From positions 186,001-250,000 of the forward strand of contig JACKQE010000001.1 in assembly GCA_024233005.1 (NCBI GenBank): DNA of 64,000 nt. The letters run 5' to 3'. How positions within the stretch are numbered: the stretch's first letter is position 1; the number at the start of each line of letters is the position of its first letter. This document shows positions 42,253 to 51,463 of the stretch, piece after piece. This stretch comes from Akkermansiaceae bacterium (GTDB lineage: Bacteria; Verrucomicrobiota; Verrucomicrobiia; Verrucomicrobiales; DEV007). The translations under genes were made by a program, and so were the position numbers. Below the pieces are notes generated by a model. It had not been told where the DNA came from, ran no database searches, and worked only from the letters and a program-made list of their open reading frames with translations.

Positions 42253-43599
42253 TCAAAGCAGTTCGCGGATCGCGGTGCCCTCGGTCAAAGGGATGGGGCG
42301 ACCATCGGAAGCCTGATAGGCGAGCCCTCGCGGGTCATAGCCCAAAGCGGTGAAGACGGTGGCATGAACATCCGCCGGACTGACCGGACGTTCTTTCGGA
42401 TAGGCCCCGATACTGTCCGAACTCCCCACGACCTGTCCGCCGCGGATGCCCCCGCCTGCCAGAACCATGGTGTAGCAGCCCGGCCAGTGGTCCCGTCCCG
42501 CATCCCCATTGATCTTGGGCGTGCGGCCAAACTCGCCCATCCAGATGACGAGCGTGGACTCCAGCAGTCCACGTTCCTCCAAGTCGTCCAACAAGGCCAC
42601 GTAGGCCTGTTCCATCGGGGGGACGAGGACATTCTTGAGCCGGTTGTTGTTGTCCTTGTGAGTGTCCCAGGTAATGCTGGGTCCGTTCACAGTGCTGACG
42701 AACCGGGTGCCCGACTCGACGAGACGCCGCGCCAGGAGGTGCGACTGCCCCCAGCTGTGACGGCCATAGCGCTCGCGCACGGCTTCCGGTTCCTTGGAGA
42801 GATCGAACGCATCCGCCGCCTTGCCGGACTTGAGCAGCGAGACCGCCTGCTCCTGGAAGGTGTCCATCTCGGCGGAGTTCGGGGTGGCAAGGCGGGGAGC
42901 GTGCACGGTCAATTCGCCGAGCAACCCAAGGCGCTGGTCAAACCGTGTGGCATTGAGGCTTGGGTCGAGAGCAAGATCGCGGACCCGGAAATTTGCGGCA
43001 TTGGGATCGTCATTGAGGATGAAAGGATCGTAGCGCGCTCCGAGACAGCCTCCGTATTGTCCTGGAGTGATATAGGCTTTGCTGTCGCAATGCGGGAAAG
43101 GGGTAATGACATAGGGGGGAGCGGCCCCCGAATATCCGTCGCGTTGGGCCAACCATCCCACCAAGGTTCCAAAGCAGGGAAGGTCGGTGTGACTGGGGTT
43201 GATCAGGGTGCTGTCCACCCGGTAAGGCCTCCCCACGGTGGACCAGTGCATGCCACCGTTGTGGCTGCTGTGCTGGTGGTGGACCGAACGCACGAGGGCG
43301 AGCTTGTCCATGCGCTGGGCCAGGCGGGGCAGCAGCTCGGTGACCTGAATGCCGGCCACCTTGGTCTTGATCGGGGCAAATATACTGCGCACTTCCGCGG
43401 GAGCAGCCGGCTTGGGATCCCAGAGATCGATGTGACTGGGAGCCCCGCCGTTGAATATCAGAATCACAGAGCGGGCTTTGCCTCCACCGGAGGGAGCGCT
43501 TCCCCCGGCAGCGCGCGCCAGCCCCCAAGGAGCAAAGGCGCCACTCAGCATCTGGAGCAGGCCCCTCCGGGTCGGGTTGGATATGTGGGGAGACGTCAT
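42253..43599 (-). CDS. DUF1501 exported protein
   Basis: 448 residues. The start carries a twin-arginine-like sequence (NPTRRGLLQMLSG), typical of this family. The fold is alkaline-phosphatase-like: LIFNGGAPSHIDLWDPKP near residue 48, ITWDTHKDN near 320, VIWMGEFGRTPKING near 355 and GRDHWPGCYTMVLAGGG near 370, which are the family's probable metal and active-site positions. Biochemical function is unproven; these proteins are usually partners of PSD1-cytochrome proteins, but here the gene stands alone. It diverges from the sialate O-acetylesterase gene. Confidence 0.88.
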   Translation of the reverse strand: MTSPHISNPTRRGLLQMLSGAFAPWGLARAAGGSAPSGGGKARSVILIFNGGAPSHIDLWDPKPAAPAEVRSIFAPIKTKVAGIQVTELLPRLAQRMDKLALVRSVHHQHSSHNGGMHWSTVGRPYRVDSTLINPSHTDLPCFGTLVGWLAQRDGYSGAAPPYVITPFPHCDSKAYITPGQYGGCLGARYDPFILNDDPNAANFRVRDLALDPSLNATRFDQRLGLLGELTVHAPRLATPNSAEMDTFQEQAVSLLKSGKAADAFDLSKEPEAVRERYGRHSWGQSHLLARRLVESGTRFVSTVNGPSITWDTHKDNNNRLKNVLVPPMEQAYVALLDDLEERGLLESTLVIWMGEFGRTPKINGDAGRDHWPGCYTMVLAGGGIRGGQVVGSSDSIGAYPKERPVSPADVHATVFTALGYDPRGLAYQASDGRPIPLTEGTAIRELL

Positions 43600-43755
43600 G
43601 ACAATGAGAGACTTTCGGCATTATGCCGGAATCGCCCCACTCTGGCATCCGACGTGTTCGCGCCAACCAACGAGCCCGCCGCCGCCGCAAACACGCCTGC
43701 CTGAAGAATCAGAGCAGCATCGACACCGTCCCTGGTTCATGCTCAAATCGGCCGC

Positions 43756-45330
43756 ATGCATCGCAATTCAGCCGTTCTCCTTGTTGGTTTGCTGGCCTTG
43801 GCGCTTCCCGCCAGGGCTGAGATCAAACTTTCCAAAGTCTTCAGCCCGCACATGGTGCTCCAGCGGGGGATGCCCGCGCCCATCTGGGGCACCGCCAACC
43901 CGTTAGAAAAAGTGGTCGTGACCTTCCGCGACCAGACCAAAGAGACCACGGCGGACGACAAAGGAATGTGGTCGGTGAAACTGGACCCGCTCACACCCGG
44001 AGGCCCGGACGTTTTGAAAATCGGGGAAAAAACGATCGAAGATGTGCTCGTTGGCGATGTCTGGGTCGGTTCAGGGCAATCCAACATGGACATGCCGGTC
44101 CTCAGCTATGTGAGCAATGACCCGGTCCTCGCCAGAAATGCGGGGCAAAGTCACCCCAAACTCCGTCTTCTCCTGAAGGGAGCGACCGACACCTGGCAGC
44201 TCTCAACGCCGGAGACCAATTCCCACATGAGCGCTCTGCTCTTTTCCTTTGGCCAGGACCTTCAGTCCAAGATCGAGGTCCCGGTCGGAATCATGGTCGG
44301 CGCTGTGGGAGGCACGCCATCGGGATTCTGGCTCAGCGAGCGAATGTATCGGGACGACGCGGCCTGCGCCGAAGAGGTCAAGGCATTCGCCCCGGGCTAT
44401 CCCTACGAAGCCTTGCAAAAAAAATATCTCGAAGAAAAGGCCGCCTATGACAAGGCCTTCGCGGAGTGGAAACCTCTCGCCGAGGCCGCCAAAAAGGAGG
44501 GCCAGGAAGTGCCCAAGCCTCCCCGGGCGCCGATCTCCGTCGGTCGGGCCGGAGAAACGAATTTCGGAAAAGTCGGCCAACTCTTCGAGGCCTTCATCCG
44601 TCCGTATGTGGGCTATGCGATCAAGGGGGTGCTCTGGGACCAGGGGGAAAGCAAAACCAACATTGTGGGAGTCGGCCAAGTCACCCTGATGGGAGCATTG
44701 ATCCGCGGCTGGCGCCAGGACTGGGGCCAGGGCGATTTCCCCTTCCTGTATGTGGAAAAGCCCAGCGGCGGCGGCTGTGCCTGGGATTACTCCCAACCGG
44801 AGACTGCCAAAGCTGACGCGTTTGCCCCCCTCCCGGCGACCTTGCCGCCCCCCCCTGATGCCGACTACAGCCATGTGGTCTTCACCCGAATCATGCAGTA
44901 TCCCAACACCCACATGGTCACCACTTCCGATCTGGGATCGGGGATCCACCCACCCAACAAGTCCGGCTATGGCGCCCGCGCCGCCCGGGTGGCTCTGGGC
45001 ACGGCTTATGGCCAGGACATCGAATGGCTCGGCCCGGTGTATGCCTCCCACGAAATCACCGACGATCACATCACTTTGAAATTCACCCACACCGGGAAAG
45101 GTTTGGCCTTCAAGAATGGCACCCAGTTGCAGGGTTTCGCGATCGCCGGCGAAGATCGGAAGTTTTTCTGGGCCCAAGCGACGATCGAGGGTGGAAGCGT
45201 CGTGGTGCGCAGCGCGGAGGTCCCCCATCCTGTCGCCGTCCGGTATGCCTGGAGCGGGCGTTTCCCCTGGGCCAACCTGTTCAACCAGGACGGACTGCCG
45301 GCCCAGCCATTCCGAACCGACGATTGGTAA
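43756..45330 (+). CDS. sialate O-acetylesterase (SASA-domain esterase), exported
   Basis: 524 residues with a signal peptide (MHRNSAVLLVGLLALALPARA). The N-terminal beta domain begins KLSKVFSPHMVLQRGMPAPIWG. The SGNH-type catalytic Ser is in VGSGQSNMDMP (about residues 105-115), block GVLWDQGES lies near 295, and the Asp-His pair is in DLGSGIHPPNKSGYG near 400. The enzyme removes acetyl groups from sialic acids or other glycans in the periplasm. In verrucomicrobia such esterases accompany sulfatases in processing algal or mucin-like polysaccharides. It is a single gene convergent with the next sugar dehydrogenase. Confidence 0.9.
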   Translation: MHRNSAVLLVGLLALALPARAEIKLSKVFSPHMVLQRGMPAPIWGTANPLEKVVVTFRDQTKETTADDKGMWSVKLDPLTPGGPDVLKIGEKTIEDVLVGDVWVGSGQSNMDMPVLSYVSNDPVLARNAGQSHPKLRLLLKGATDTWQLSTPETNSHMSALLFSFGQDLQSKIEVPVGIMVGAVGGTPSGFWLSERMYRDDAACAEEVKAFAPGYPYEALQKKYLEEKAAYDKAFAEWKPLAEAAKKEGQEVPKPPRAPISVGRAGETNFGKVGQLFEAFIRPYVGYAIKGVLWDQGESKTNIVGVGQVTLMGALIRGWRQDWGQGDFPFLYVEKPSGGGCAWDYSQPETAKADAFAPLPATLPPPPDADYSHVVFTRIMQYPNTHMVTTSDLGSGIHPPNKSGYGARAARVALGTAYGQDIEWLGPVYASHEITDDHITLKFTHTGKGLAFKNGTQLQGFAIAGEDRKFFWAQATIEGGSVVVRSAEVPHPVAVRYAWSGRFPWANLFNQDGLPAQPFRTDDW

Positions 45331-45372
45331 AGGCAGGAAGTGTTCGTCATCCCCTCCCGGCACGGTCCGAGT

Positions 45373-46575
45373 TCATTTCACGACCACCTTGACAAGGGTG
45401 TGAATGCGCCCGGTATGGGAGAGAATGAGGGGTTCCCCCGCGCGATCGGGAAAAATCGCGGTGGGATTGAACCGCTCCGCTGCCTCATCGCGCAGAAAGA
45501 GCAGTTCCACCGAGTCCGCATGTCTCCTCTCGGCATCGGGACGGAGTGCCCATACCTTGCCGTATCCCCAATCGCCAAACAGGTAACACCCTTGCAGGGA
45601 AGGCAGAGCCGCACCGCGGTAGACGTAACCTCCCACCACACAGATGCCTTCACTTTTCATCCGGCTGTAGGTGTGGATGGGCTCCACGAAGTCCCCGCGA
45701 GGCTGCGGGGTTTTCTCCCGGGCCTGCAGCCGGGATGGCCCGTCGCGCTCCGCCCAGCCGTAATTGGCACCGCGCCGGATGACATTGATTTCCTCATAAA
45801 GATCCTGCCCGACATCGCCCGCCCAAAGATCCCCCGTAGGCTGGTCGAATGAGAAAACCCATGGATTGCGGAATCCGACCGCCCAGATCTCAGGGCGATA
45901 GGCTTGGTCGGAGACAAAAGGATTGTCCCCGGGTATGCCATAAGCGCGCGCCCCCGTCCGGTGGTCGACATCAAGCCGCAGCACTTTGCCTTGCAACAGA
46001 AAAGGATGCTGGGCGGTGTGGTGCGGATCATCGCGGAATCCCCCGTCGCCGATGCCCCAATAGAGGCATCCCTCCGGACCAAAGGCCAAAGAACCGCAGA
46101 AATGGTCTCCCAGCATGTGCGGCACTTCCAACAGGATCCGCTCGGTGGCAGGGGAGGCCTTGAGATCGGGTCCCGCAGCCACGCACATCTCACTGAGCAC
46201 ACAGCGTCGCGGATCACTTTGGCTGTAGGTTAGGTAAAAACGGCCATTCCGGGCAAAATCAGGATGGAACACCAGCGCATGGAGCCCGGCCTCGAAATGA
46301 ATCTCTTCTTTCAAGCGGTCGCGGAAGTCGAGAAACACCGCCAATTCGGCAGATTGACGGTCCTCTGGCAGCACATACACCAGGCCGCGTTGGCAGGCCA
46401 CCACGGAGCGGGCCTGAGGGCCGGAAGTGTGGGCGATGCAGACGGGGCAGTCTGGAAGAGTGATCGCTGTCCAAGCATGCGGCAGGGACCAGTCAGCCGG
46501 ATCGGCCGCCGCCGCCGTCGGAGGATGCAGGGCTGAAAGGATCCAAAGGATGATTTTTGGGAAATGGTTCCGCAT
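45373..46575 (-). CDS. exported PQQ-type sugar dehydrogenase (GSDH-like)
   Basis: 400 residues from ATG 46575, which gives a signal peptide (MRNHFPKIILWILSALHPPTAAAA); a GTG 18 bases upstream is the alternative. The propeller motifs match the GSDH/HHIP family: HALVFHPDFARNGRFYLTYS, LRLDVDHRTG, WAVGFRNPWVFSFDQPTGDLW, DVGQDLYEEINVI, GANYGWAERDG and YLFGDWGYGKVWAL. There is no cytochrome domain, unlike the paralogue at 7431-9626. Probably a PQQ-dependent aldose dehydrogenase in the periplasm; cofactor synthesis genes are not nearby. Confidence 0.85.
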   Translation of the reverse strand: MRNHFPKIILWILSALHPPTAAAADPADWSLPHAWTAITLPDCPVCIAHTSGPQARSVVACQRGLVYVLPEDRQSAELAVFLDFRDRLKEEIHFEAGLHALVFHPDFARNGRFYLTYSQSDPRRCVLSEMCVAAGPDLKASPATERILLEVPHMLGDHFCGSLAFGPEGCLYWGIGDGGFRDDPHHTAQHPFLLQGKVLRLDVDHRTGARAYGIPGDNPFVSDQAYRPEIWAVGFRNPWVFSFDQPTGDLWAGDVGQDLYEEINVIRRGANYGWAERDGPSRLQAREKTPQPRGDFVEPIHTYSRMKSEGICVVGGYVYRGAALPSLQGCYLFGDWGYGKVWALRPDAERRHADSVELLFLRDEAAERFNPTAIFPDRAGEPLILSHTGRIHTLVKVVVK

Positions 46576-46693
46576 GGGGGGTGATGTCCCCACCTAAAGG
46601 CATTTTTGGTGCCAGTGCGGGGGGAGAAGGCGTTGCGCAGCATGCAGCGAAACCAGCTTGCCCGATGCGCCGGCCGCAGCCACTGTCCGATCG

Positions 46694-47848
46694 ATGAATC
46701 CCACCTATGACGTCATCGTGCTCGGCACCGGAGGGGTTGGCAGCGCGGCCTTGTATCATTTGGCCGCCCGTGGCCTGCGGGTGGCCGGACTGGACCAGCA
46801 CCCACCGGCGCACGGGTTCGGCAGTTCGCACGGAGAGTCACGCATCATCCGGAAAGCCTACTTCGAGCACCCGGACTATGTGCCCCTGCTGGAACGGGCC
46901 TATGGGCTTTGGGACCATCTTGGCCAGGCCATGGACCGACGTGACCTGTTCGAGCGCAGTGGACTGCTGCAGATCGGTCCGGCGGACGGGGTGGTGATTC
47001 CCGGAGTCTTGGAAAGCGCCGCCCGCCATGGACTGGGACTGGAGCAGCTGTCCGAAGCCGCAGTGAGCAAGACTTTTCCCCAATACCGATTGCCGGAAGG
47101 GTGTGAAGCGGTCTTTGAGCAGGATGCCGGTCTCCTTCGAGTCGAGGCGTGCGTCGAGGCGCATTTGCACTTGGCCCGAACTGCCGGGGCGGAGCTGCGG
47201 ACCGGTGTGGTGGTCCGTCATTGGCGGGCCAACCAACGGGGTGTGACGATCGAGACCAGCTCGGGAGTCTTCCAGGCAGGCGCCTTGATCATCGCCGCCG
47301 GGGCTTGGGCTCCAGAACTGCTGGCGGGACTGGGCATTCCGATGGAGGTGCGCCGCAAACCGTTGTTCTGGTTGGAAACCCGGTCCGACGCGCACCTTCT
47401 GAATGGCGGGTGTCCCTGTTTTTTCTATGAACGGCCGGAGGGGCAGTTCTACGGCTTTCCGGAGTTGTCGGCAGGGGAAGGAATCAAATTGGCCTGCCAC
47501 ACCGGTGGGGCACGGGTGGCCGATCCCGCCCGTGTGAATCGCGAGCTGGATGAGGCGGACCTGTCCAAAGTGCAACGCTTTGCCGAGCAATGGTTCCCCC
47601 AGGTTGGCGACCGGTTGCTCCGTCACCAGACGTGCCTCTACACGATGAGCCCGGACGAGCATTTCATCGTGGACCGGCACCCGGAGCATCCCACCGTGGC
47701 TTTCGCGGCCGGTCTTTCCGGTCACGGCTTCAAATTCGCCAGCGTGCTCGGGAAGATCCTGGGAGACCTGATCGTGGAAGGCCACACCGACCAACCCATC
47801 GGATTTCTTGGCCTGAACCGGTTTGAGCGCCAGACGAAACCGTCCTGA
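46694..47848 (+). CDS. monomeric sarcosine oxidase / N-methyltryptophan oxidase-like flavoenzyme
   Basis: 384 residues from ATG 46694, close to the family's 385-390; an in-frame upstream start adds 12 residues. The FAD-binding Rossmann motif is YDVIVLGTGGVGSAALYHLA (3-22). SSHGESRIIRKAY (about 43-55) is diagnostic, and the covalent-FAD cysteine lies in TCLYTMSPDEHFIVDRHP (about 316-333). The enzyme oxidatively demethylates an N-methyl amino acid in the cytoplasm, giving hydrogen peroxide and formaldehyde. The exact substrate (sarcosine, N-methyltryptophan, or fructosyl-amine-like) cannot be told. Confidence 0.88.
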   Translation: MNPTYDVIVLGTGGVGSAALYHLAARGLRVAGLDQHPPAHGFGSSHGESRIIRKAYFEHPDYVPLLERAYGLWDHLGQAMDRRDLFERSGLLQIGPADGVVIPGVLESAARHGLGLEQLSEAAVSKTFPQYRLPEGCEAVFEQDAGLLRVEACVEAHLHLARTAGAELRTGVVVRHWRANQRGVTIETSSGVFQAGALIIAAGAWAPELLAGLGIPMEVRRKPLFWLETRSDAHLLNGGCPCFFYERPEGQFYGFPELSAGEGIKLACHTGGARVADPARVNRELDEADLSKVQRFAEQWFPQVGDRLLRHQTCLYTMSPDEHFIVDRHPEHPTVAFAAGLSGHGFKFASVLGKILGDLIVEGHTDQPIGFLGLNRFERQTKPS

Positions 47849-48270
47849 ACTCAAAAAACGAGGGCGGATCGCTGGAACCCGGAAGGCCGCCAACAGAGGT
47901 GTCGCGAAACGATGACGTGGAACCATCACCAAAGCGACCACCAGGCGACTACCGCCACCTCGTCGTCCATCCACCTATCTGGAGAAACCTCAGACGGGGT
48001 TAGTTTGCAAAACCAGATTCAAAACCTGCGGTGGAAATAAAGTACCACCTCCTTCCGGCAGGTCTGCTGGCTGTCGTCAGCCCTCCAAGCTTCGGTGATC
48101 CGGCCTCGTCAATTTCATCGCTCAGTAGGGTCGGGTCGCGCTTAAACAAGGACATCATCAGGCAGCAAACCGGGACCTGTGCGGTCTGTGGCTTTCCACG
48201 CGGCAGAAAAGCATTGGACCAGGTCCGTTCGGCCTGATAAAACGATGAGGCACTCAAAAACCCACCCTCC
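47849..48270. other. 422-bp stretch without a convincing gene
   Basis: No family signature was found. A 90-codon minus-strand frame (48000-48272) and a 66-codon one (48142-48342) run through it. The end of the 90-codon frame (SPKLGGLTTASRPAGRRWYF) has a protein-like look but no family I recognise. A compound stem-loop lies at 48024-48063. The upstream half shows nothing. It may hold a decayed gene or a repeat element, plus the promoter of the sulfatase operon. Confidence 0.4.
48024..48063. other. compound inverted repeat
   Basis: ACCTGC (48024-48029) pairs with GCAGGT (48058-48063), and inside it GGTGG (48030-48034) pairs with CCACC (48045-48049). The left arms are contiguous and the right arms are split by an 8-base bulge, so this folds as a bulged hairpin on either strand. 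No T-tract follows. It may be a terminator, an RNA structure or part of a dispersed repeat. Confidence 0.35.
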
Positions 48271-49785
48271 ATGACGTTCTCCCGCCTCTTTGGAATCCTC
48301 GCCTGCGTTGTCGCTTGCTCTCCGGCTCCCTCTCCCGGTCAAGAGACGCCCCGGCGGAATGTGCTCTTCCTCATGTCGGATGACCTGAATAATTTCCTGG
48401 GTTGTTACGGGGATCCGCGCGCGAAAACGCCGAACATCGACCGCCTCGCCGCCCGGGGGGTCCGCTTCGACCGGGCCTACTGCTCATTCCCCCTTTGCGG
48501 GCCCAGCCGGAATTCACTCCTTACCGGCCTGTATCCCAACAGCACCGGCATTCTGTCCAACGGTCAGCTCTTCCGGCAGACAATCCCCAATCAGGCCAGT
48601 CTTCCCCAGGTGTTCCGCCAGCAGGGCTATCTGGCGGTGCGCGCGGGAAAGCTGTTCCATTACAATGTGCCCAATTCGATCGGCACCGACGGTCACGATG
48701 ATCCGGGTTCCTGGGAAATCGAAATGAATCCCGCAGGAGTGGACCGGCTGGAGGAGCAACCACAAATCTTCACCCTCACCCCCGGGCAGTTCGGCGGCAC
48801 CCTGAGTTGGTATGCCTCACCCAAGGCCGATGCCTTCCATACCGACGGACTGCTCGCCGCCGACGCCGAGTGGGTCCTGGAACGCTGCGCCAAGGAGAAA
48901 GACCGTCCCTTCTTCCTGGCGGTCGGCTTTTTCCGTCCCCACACTCCCTATGTGGCCCCGGCACCTTACTTCGGGAAGTATCCCAGAGAAGAGATGCCTC
49001 TTGTCACAGGGGTGAAGGAAGACCAGGCTGACATCCCGCCCGCCGGTCTCGCCAGTTACAAGAAAGAGCAGGACAAGTTGACCGACGAACTCCGCCGCGA
49101 ATGCGTCCAGGCTTACTACGCCAGCATCAGCTTCATGGACACCCAGGTGGGCAGAGTGCTCGACTCCTTGGAACGACTCGGGCTGGCGGAGAACACGGTG
49201 GTGGTGTTCACCAGCGACCATGGCTACCACATGGGTGAGCATGGCCTGTGGCAGAAACAGAGCCTCTTTGAGGAAAGCTCCCGCGTTCCACTCATCATTG
49301 CGGCCCCCGGGGTATCCCGTCCCGGCAATGTCGTCTCCCAACCGGTCGGACACATTGATGTCTTTCCCACCGTGGCCGAGCTCTGCGGAGTGACCCCTCC
49401 GGGAAACATCCAGGGAAAAAGCCTGGTCCCGCAATTGAAAAATCCGGAGGCACCCGGCCGCGGCTGGGCACTCAGCCAGGTCATGCGGGGGGGCGGGAAT
49501 GCCAAGAAGAAGGGCAAGGAAACAGAAAGATTTTTCGGCTACAGCCTGCGCACGGAACGCTGGCGCTACACGGAATGGGCCGAAGGCAAGGCGGGCCGTG
49601 AACTCTACGACCATGAGACGGATCCCAAAGAGTTGACCAACCTGGCCGACCAACCGGAACAGGCCGCTACCGTGGCCGAACTCTCGGCCCGGCTGCGAGA
49701 AGCTGTCAAAGGGACTTTCCCGGCCTCAGGAAATACCCCGGAAATCCGGGAGGGCATGTGGGCCCCGAATTTGACCGATCCATGA
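48271..49785 (+). CDS. iduronate-2-sulfatase-like sulfatase, exported
   Basis: 504 residues with a signal peptide (about 1-24). It has NVLFLMSDDLNNFLGCYGDP (metal ligands), the formylglycine site CGPSRNSLLTGLYP near residue 75, VVFTSDHGYHMGEHGLWQKQSLFEESSRVP near 310, and the C-terminal RELYDHETDPKELTNL. The SDDLNN start and the GYHMGEHG/WQKQSLFEE block are typical of iduronate-2-sulfatase-like enzymes. Its stop overlaps the next ATG as ATGA. The neighbour is related to heparan-alpha-glucosaminide acetyltransferase, so a glycosaminoglycan or other uronate-containing sulfated glycan is a reasonable guess for substrate, not a demonstrated one. Confidence 0.92.
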   Translation: MTFSRLFGILACVVACSPAPSPGQETPRRNVLFLMSDDLNNFLGCYGDPRAKTPNIDRLAARGVRFDRAYCSFPLCGPSRNSLLTGLYPNSTGILSNGQLFRQTIPNQASLPQVFRQQGYLAVRAGKLFHYNVPNSIGTDGHDDPGSWEIEMNPAGVDRLEEQPQIFTLTPGQFGGTLSWYASPKADAFHTDGLLAADAEWVLERCAKEKDRPFFLAVGFFRPHTPYVAPAPYFGKYPREEMPLVTGVKEDQADIPPAGLASYKKEQDKLTDELRRECVQAYYASISFMDTQVGRVLDSLERLGLAENTVVVFTSDHGYHMGEHGLWQKQSLFEESSRVPLIIAAPGVSRPGNVVSQPVGHIDVFPTVAELCGVTPPGNIQGKSLVPQLKNPEAPGRGWALSQVMRGGGNAKKKGKETERFFGYSLRTERWRYTEWAEGKAGRELYDHETDPKELTNLADQPEQAATVAELSARLREAVKGTFPASGNTPEIREGMWAPNLTDP

Positions 49786-50981
49786 GGGAGAACGCCTCCA
49801 CCTGCGCCGCTCCCGCGAGGCCAGGCCGCCTCGTCTCGTTGGATGCCTTCCGTGGACTGGTCATGATGTTCATGGCCTCCGCCGGATTGGGATTGGCCAA
49901 CCTGGCCAAATCACATCCGAACTCGCCTTTCTGGCAAGGCGTCGCATTCCACACCTCCCATGTCCCCTGGGTTGGCGGAGGAGCCTGGGACATGATCCAA
50001 CCGGCCTTCATGTTCATGGTCGGAGTGGCGCTTCCCTTCAGCCTGGCAAGGAGACAGCGGGAGGGGCAGGGCTTTGGCAGACTGTTGGCGCATGCCGCCT
50101 GGCGCTCCCTCCTCCTCATCGCCCTGGGCGTTTTTTTGGCATCCCATTGGAGTCCCCACACGGTTTTTCACTTCACCAATGTGCTGGCCCAGATCGGTCT
50201 CGGCTACGTGGGAGCGTTTCTTTTTGTGGGACGGCCCCTCATGTGGCAGCTCTGCGGATTCGCCACCTTGCTGCTGGCGACCTGGGCAGCCTTCGTCCTC
50301 CATCCCCTGCCGCCGGGCAATCTGGACTGGTCCCAGTATGGGGTGAAGCCCGAAGAAACGGGGGATGTGCTGCTCTCGGGCCTGTTCGCGCATTGGAACA
50401 AAGGCTGGAATCTGGCGGCCAGTTTCGACCGTTGGTTTCTCAACCTGTTTCCCAGCGAAACGCCGTTCGTCTTCAATGCCGGAGGCTACCAAACCCTGAA
50501 TTTCGTCCCGTCCATCGCCACGATGCTGCTGGGGGTGATGGCTGGCGAACTCCTGCTGAGTGGACGCACCCCGTCCGCCAAGCTTCTCCGGCTTTTTCTC
50601 GCTGGGGGCGCCTGCCTTGGTCTGGGGTTGCTTGCCGGTGGATACGCCTGTCCCATCGTCAAGCGTCTCTGGACACCGTCCTGGGTCCTTTACAGCGGCG
50701 GGATCGTGCTCTGGTTGTTGGCGGCCTTTCATGCCCTCCTGGACTTCCGGCTCCGCAATTGCTGGGCCTTTCCGCTCATGGTGGTGGGACGGAATTCCAT
50801 CGTGATCTACCTCCTTTACCAATTGTCCAGCAGTTGGATCCGCGACAATCTGAAAACCCATCTCGGGCAGGACATCTTCAGTGGCCCAGACGGGGAATTC
50901 CTCCAGCGCGGCACCGTCCTCCTCATCCTGTGGGCGATCTGCTGGTGGCTCCACCGGCGACGGATTTTCCTGCGCCTTTGA
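49782..50981 (+). CDS. HGSNAT/DUF5009-like membrane acyltransferase
   Basis: 399 residues. ATG 49782 is fixed by the ATGA overlap with the sulfatase stop. RLVSLDAFRGLVMMFMASAG is the conserved start of the NagX/DUF5009/HGSNAT family. The rest consists of about ten hydrophobic segments. The conserved positions HVPWVGGGAWDMIQPAFMFMVG and MVVGRNSIVIYLLYQL fit. The human homologue transfers acetyl from acetyl-CoA across the lysosomal membrane to glucosamine during heparan sulfate breakdown. Here it would acetylate a periplasmic amino sugar. The link to the coupled sulfatase is contextual. Confidence 0.82.
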   Translation: MRENASTCAAPARPGRLVSLDAFRGLVMMFMASAGLGLANLAKSHPNSPFWQGVAFHTSHVPWVGGGAWDMIQPAFMFMVGVALPFSLARRQREGQGFGRLLAHAAWRSLLLIALGVFLASHWSPHTVFHFTNVLAQIGLGYVGAFLFVGRPLMWQLCGFATLLLATWAAFVLHPLPPGNLDWSQYGVKPEETGDVLLSGLFAHWNKGWNLAASFDRWFLNLFPSETPFVFNAGGYQTLNFVPSIATMLLGVMAGELLLSGRTPSAKLLRLFLAGGACLGLGLLAGGYACPIVKRLWTPSWVLYSGGIVLWLLAAFHALLDFRLRNCWAFPLMVVGRNSIVIYLLYQLSSSWIRDNLKTHLGQDIFSGPDGEFLQRGTVLLILWAICWWLHRRRIFLRL

Positions 50982-50989
50982 AACACCCC

Positions 50990-51388
50990 ATGAATCCTGA
51001 GTACTGGATGGCCCACTTCCGCTATGAGCCGCCGCCCCAGGGAATGCCAACCGCGTTTGGCATTGTCACCGCCTGCAACCCCGGAGGCTCCATCGCTCCG
51101 GAGTTCGCCAATGAGGCCGCGGATCAGGCTCTCGCGGCCCGGATCGATGCCTCGGGCTGGCAGAAATTCAGGGTGATCGGTGGCTCGGAGGACTTCTCCC
51201 ATGCCGAACCGGGATGGGGCGTCGTCGCCTCGGGAGGGCTTGCTGCCTTACTGGTCCTCGGCAGGGAGTTCCATCAAGTCGCCATTTACTGGGTGGCGGA
51301 GGATCAGATTTTCCTCTGCGATTGCTCACCGGGGTCCAGCCCCGTCCTGATAGCCAGGTGGGAAGACCGGGCCAGAGTCAGGTCATGA
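50990..51388 (+). CDS. DUF3293 domain protein
   Basis: 132 residues from ATG 50990, 9 bp after the acyltransferase stop. It has the DUF3293 pattern: GIVTACNPGG near residue 23, a helix with NEAADQALAARI, GGSEDFSHAEPGWGV, then ALLVLGREFHQVAIYWVAEDQIFL. No signal peptide. The family's molecular role is unknown. It probably rides in the sulfatase operon, though such genes are also often free-standing. Confidence 0.75.
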   Translation: MNPEYWMAHFRYEPPPQGMPTAFGIVTACNPGGSIAPEFANEAADQALAARIDASGWQKFRVIGGSEDFSHAEPGWGVVASGGLAALLVLGREFHQVAIYWVAEDQIFLCDCSPGSSPVLIARWEDRARVRS

Positions 51389-51463
51389 AAGACGGGCTAT
51401 CCTGGTTCCAGCCAGGGAAAGGCTTCTGGCACCAAGCCCGTTCTGAAATCCAGGGGCTCCGTT

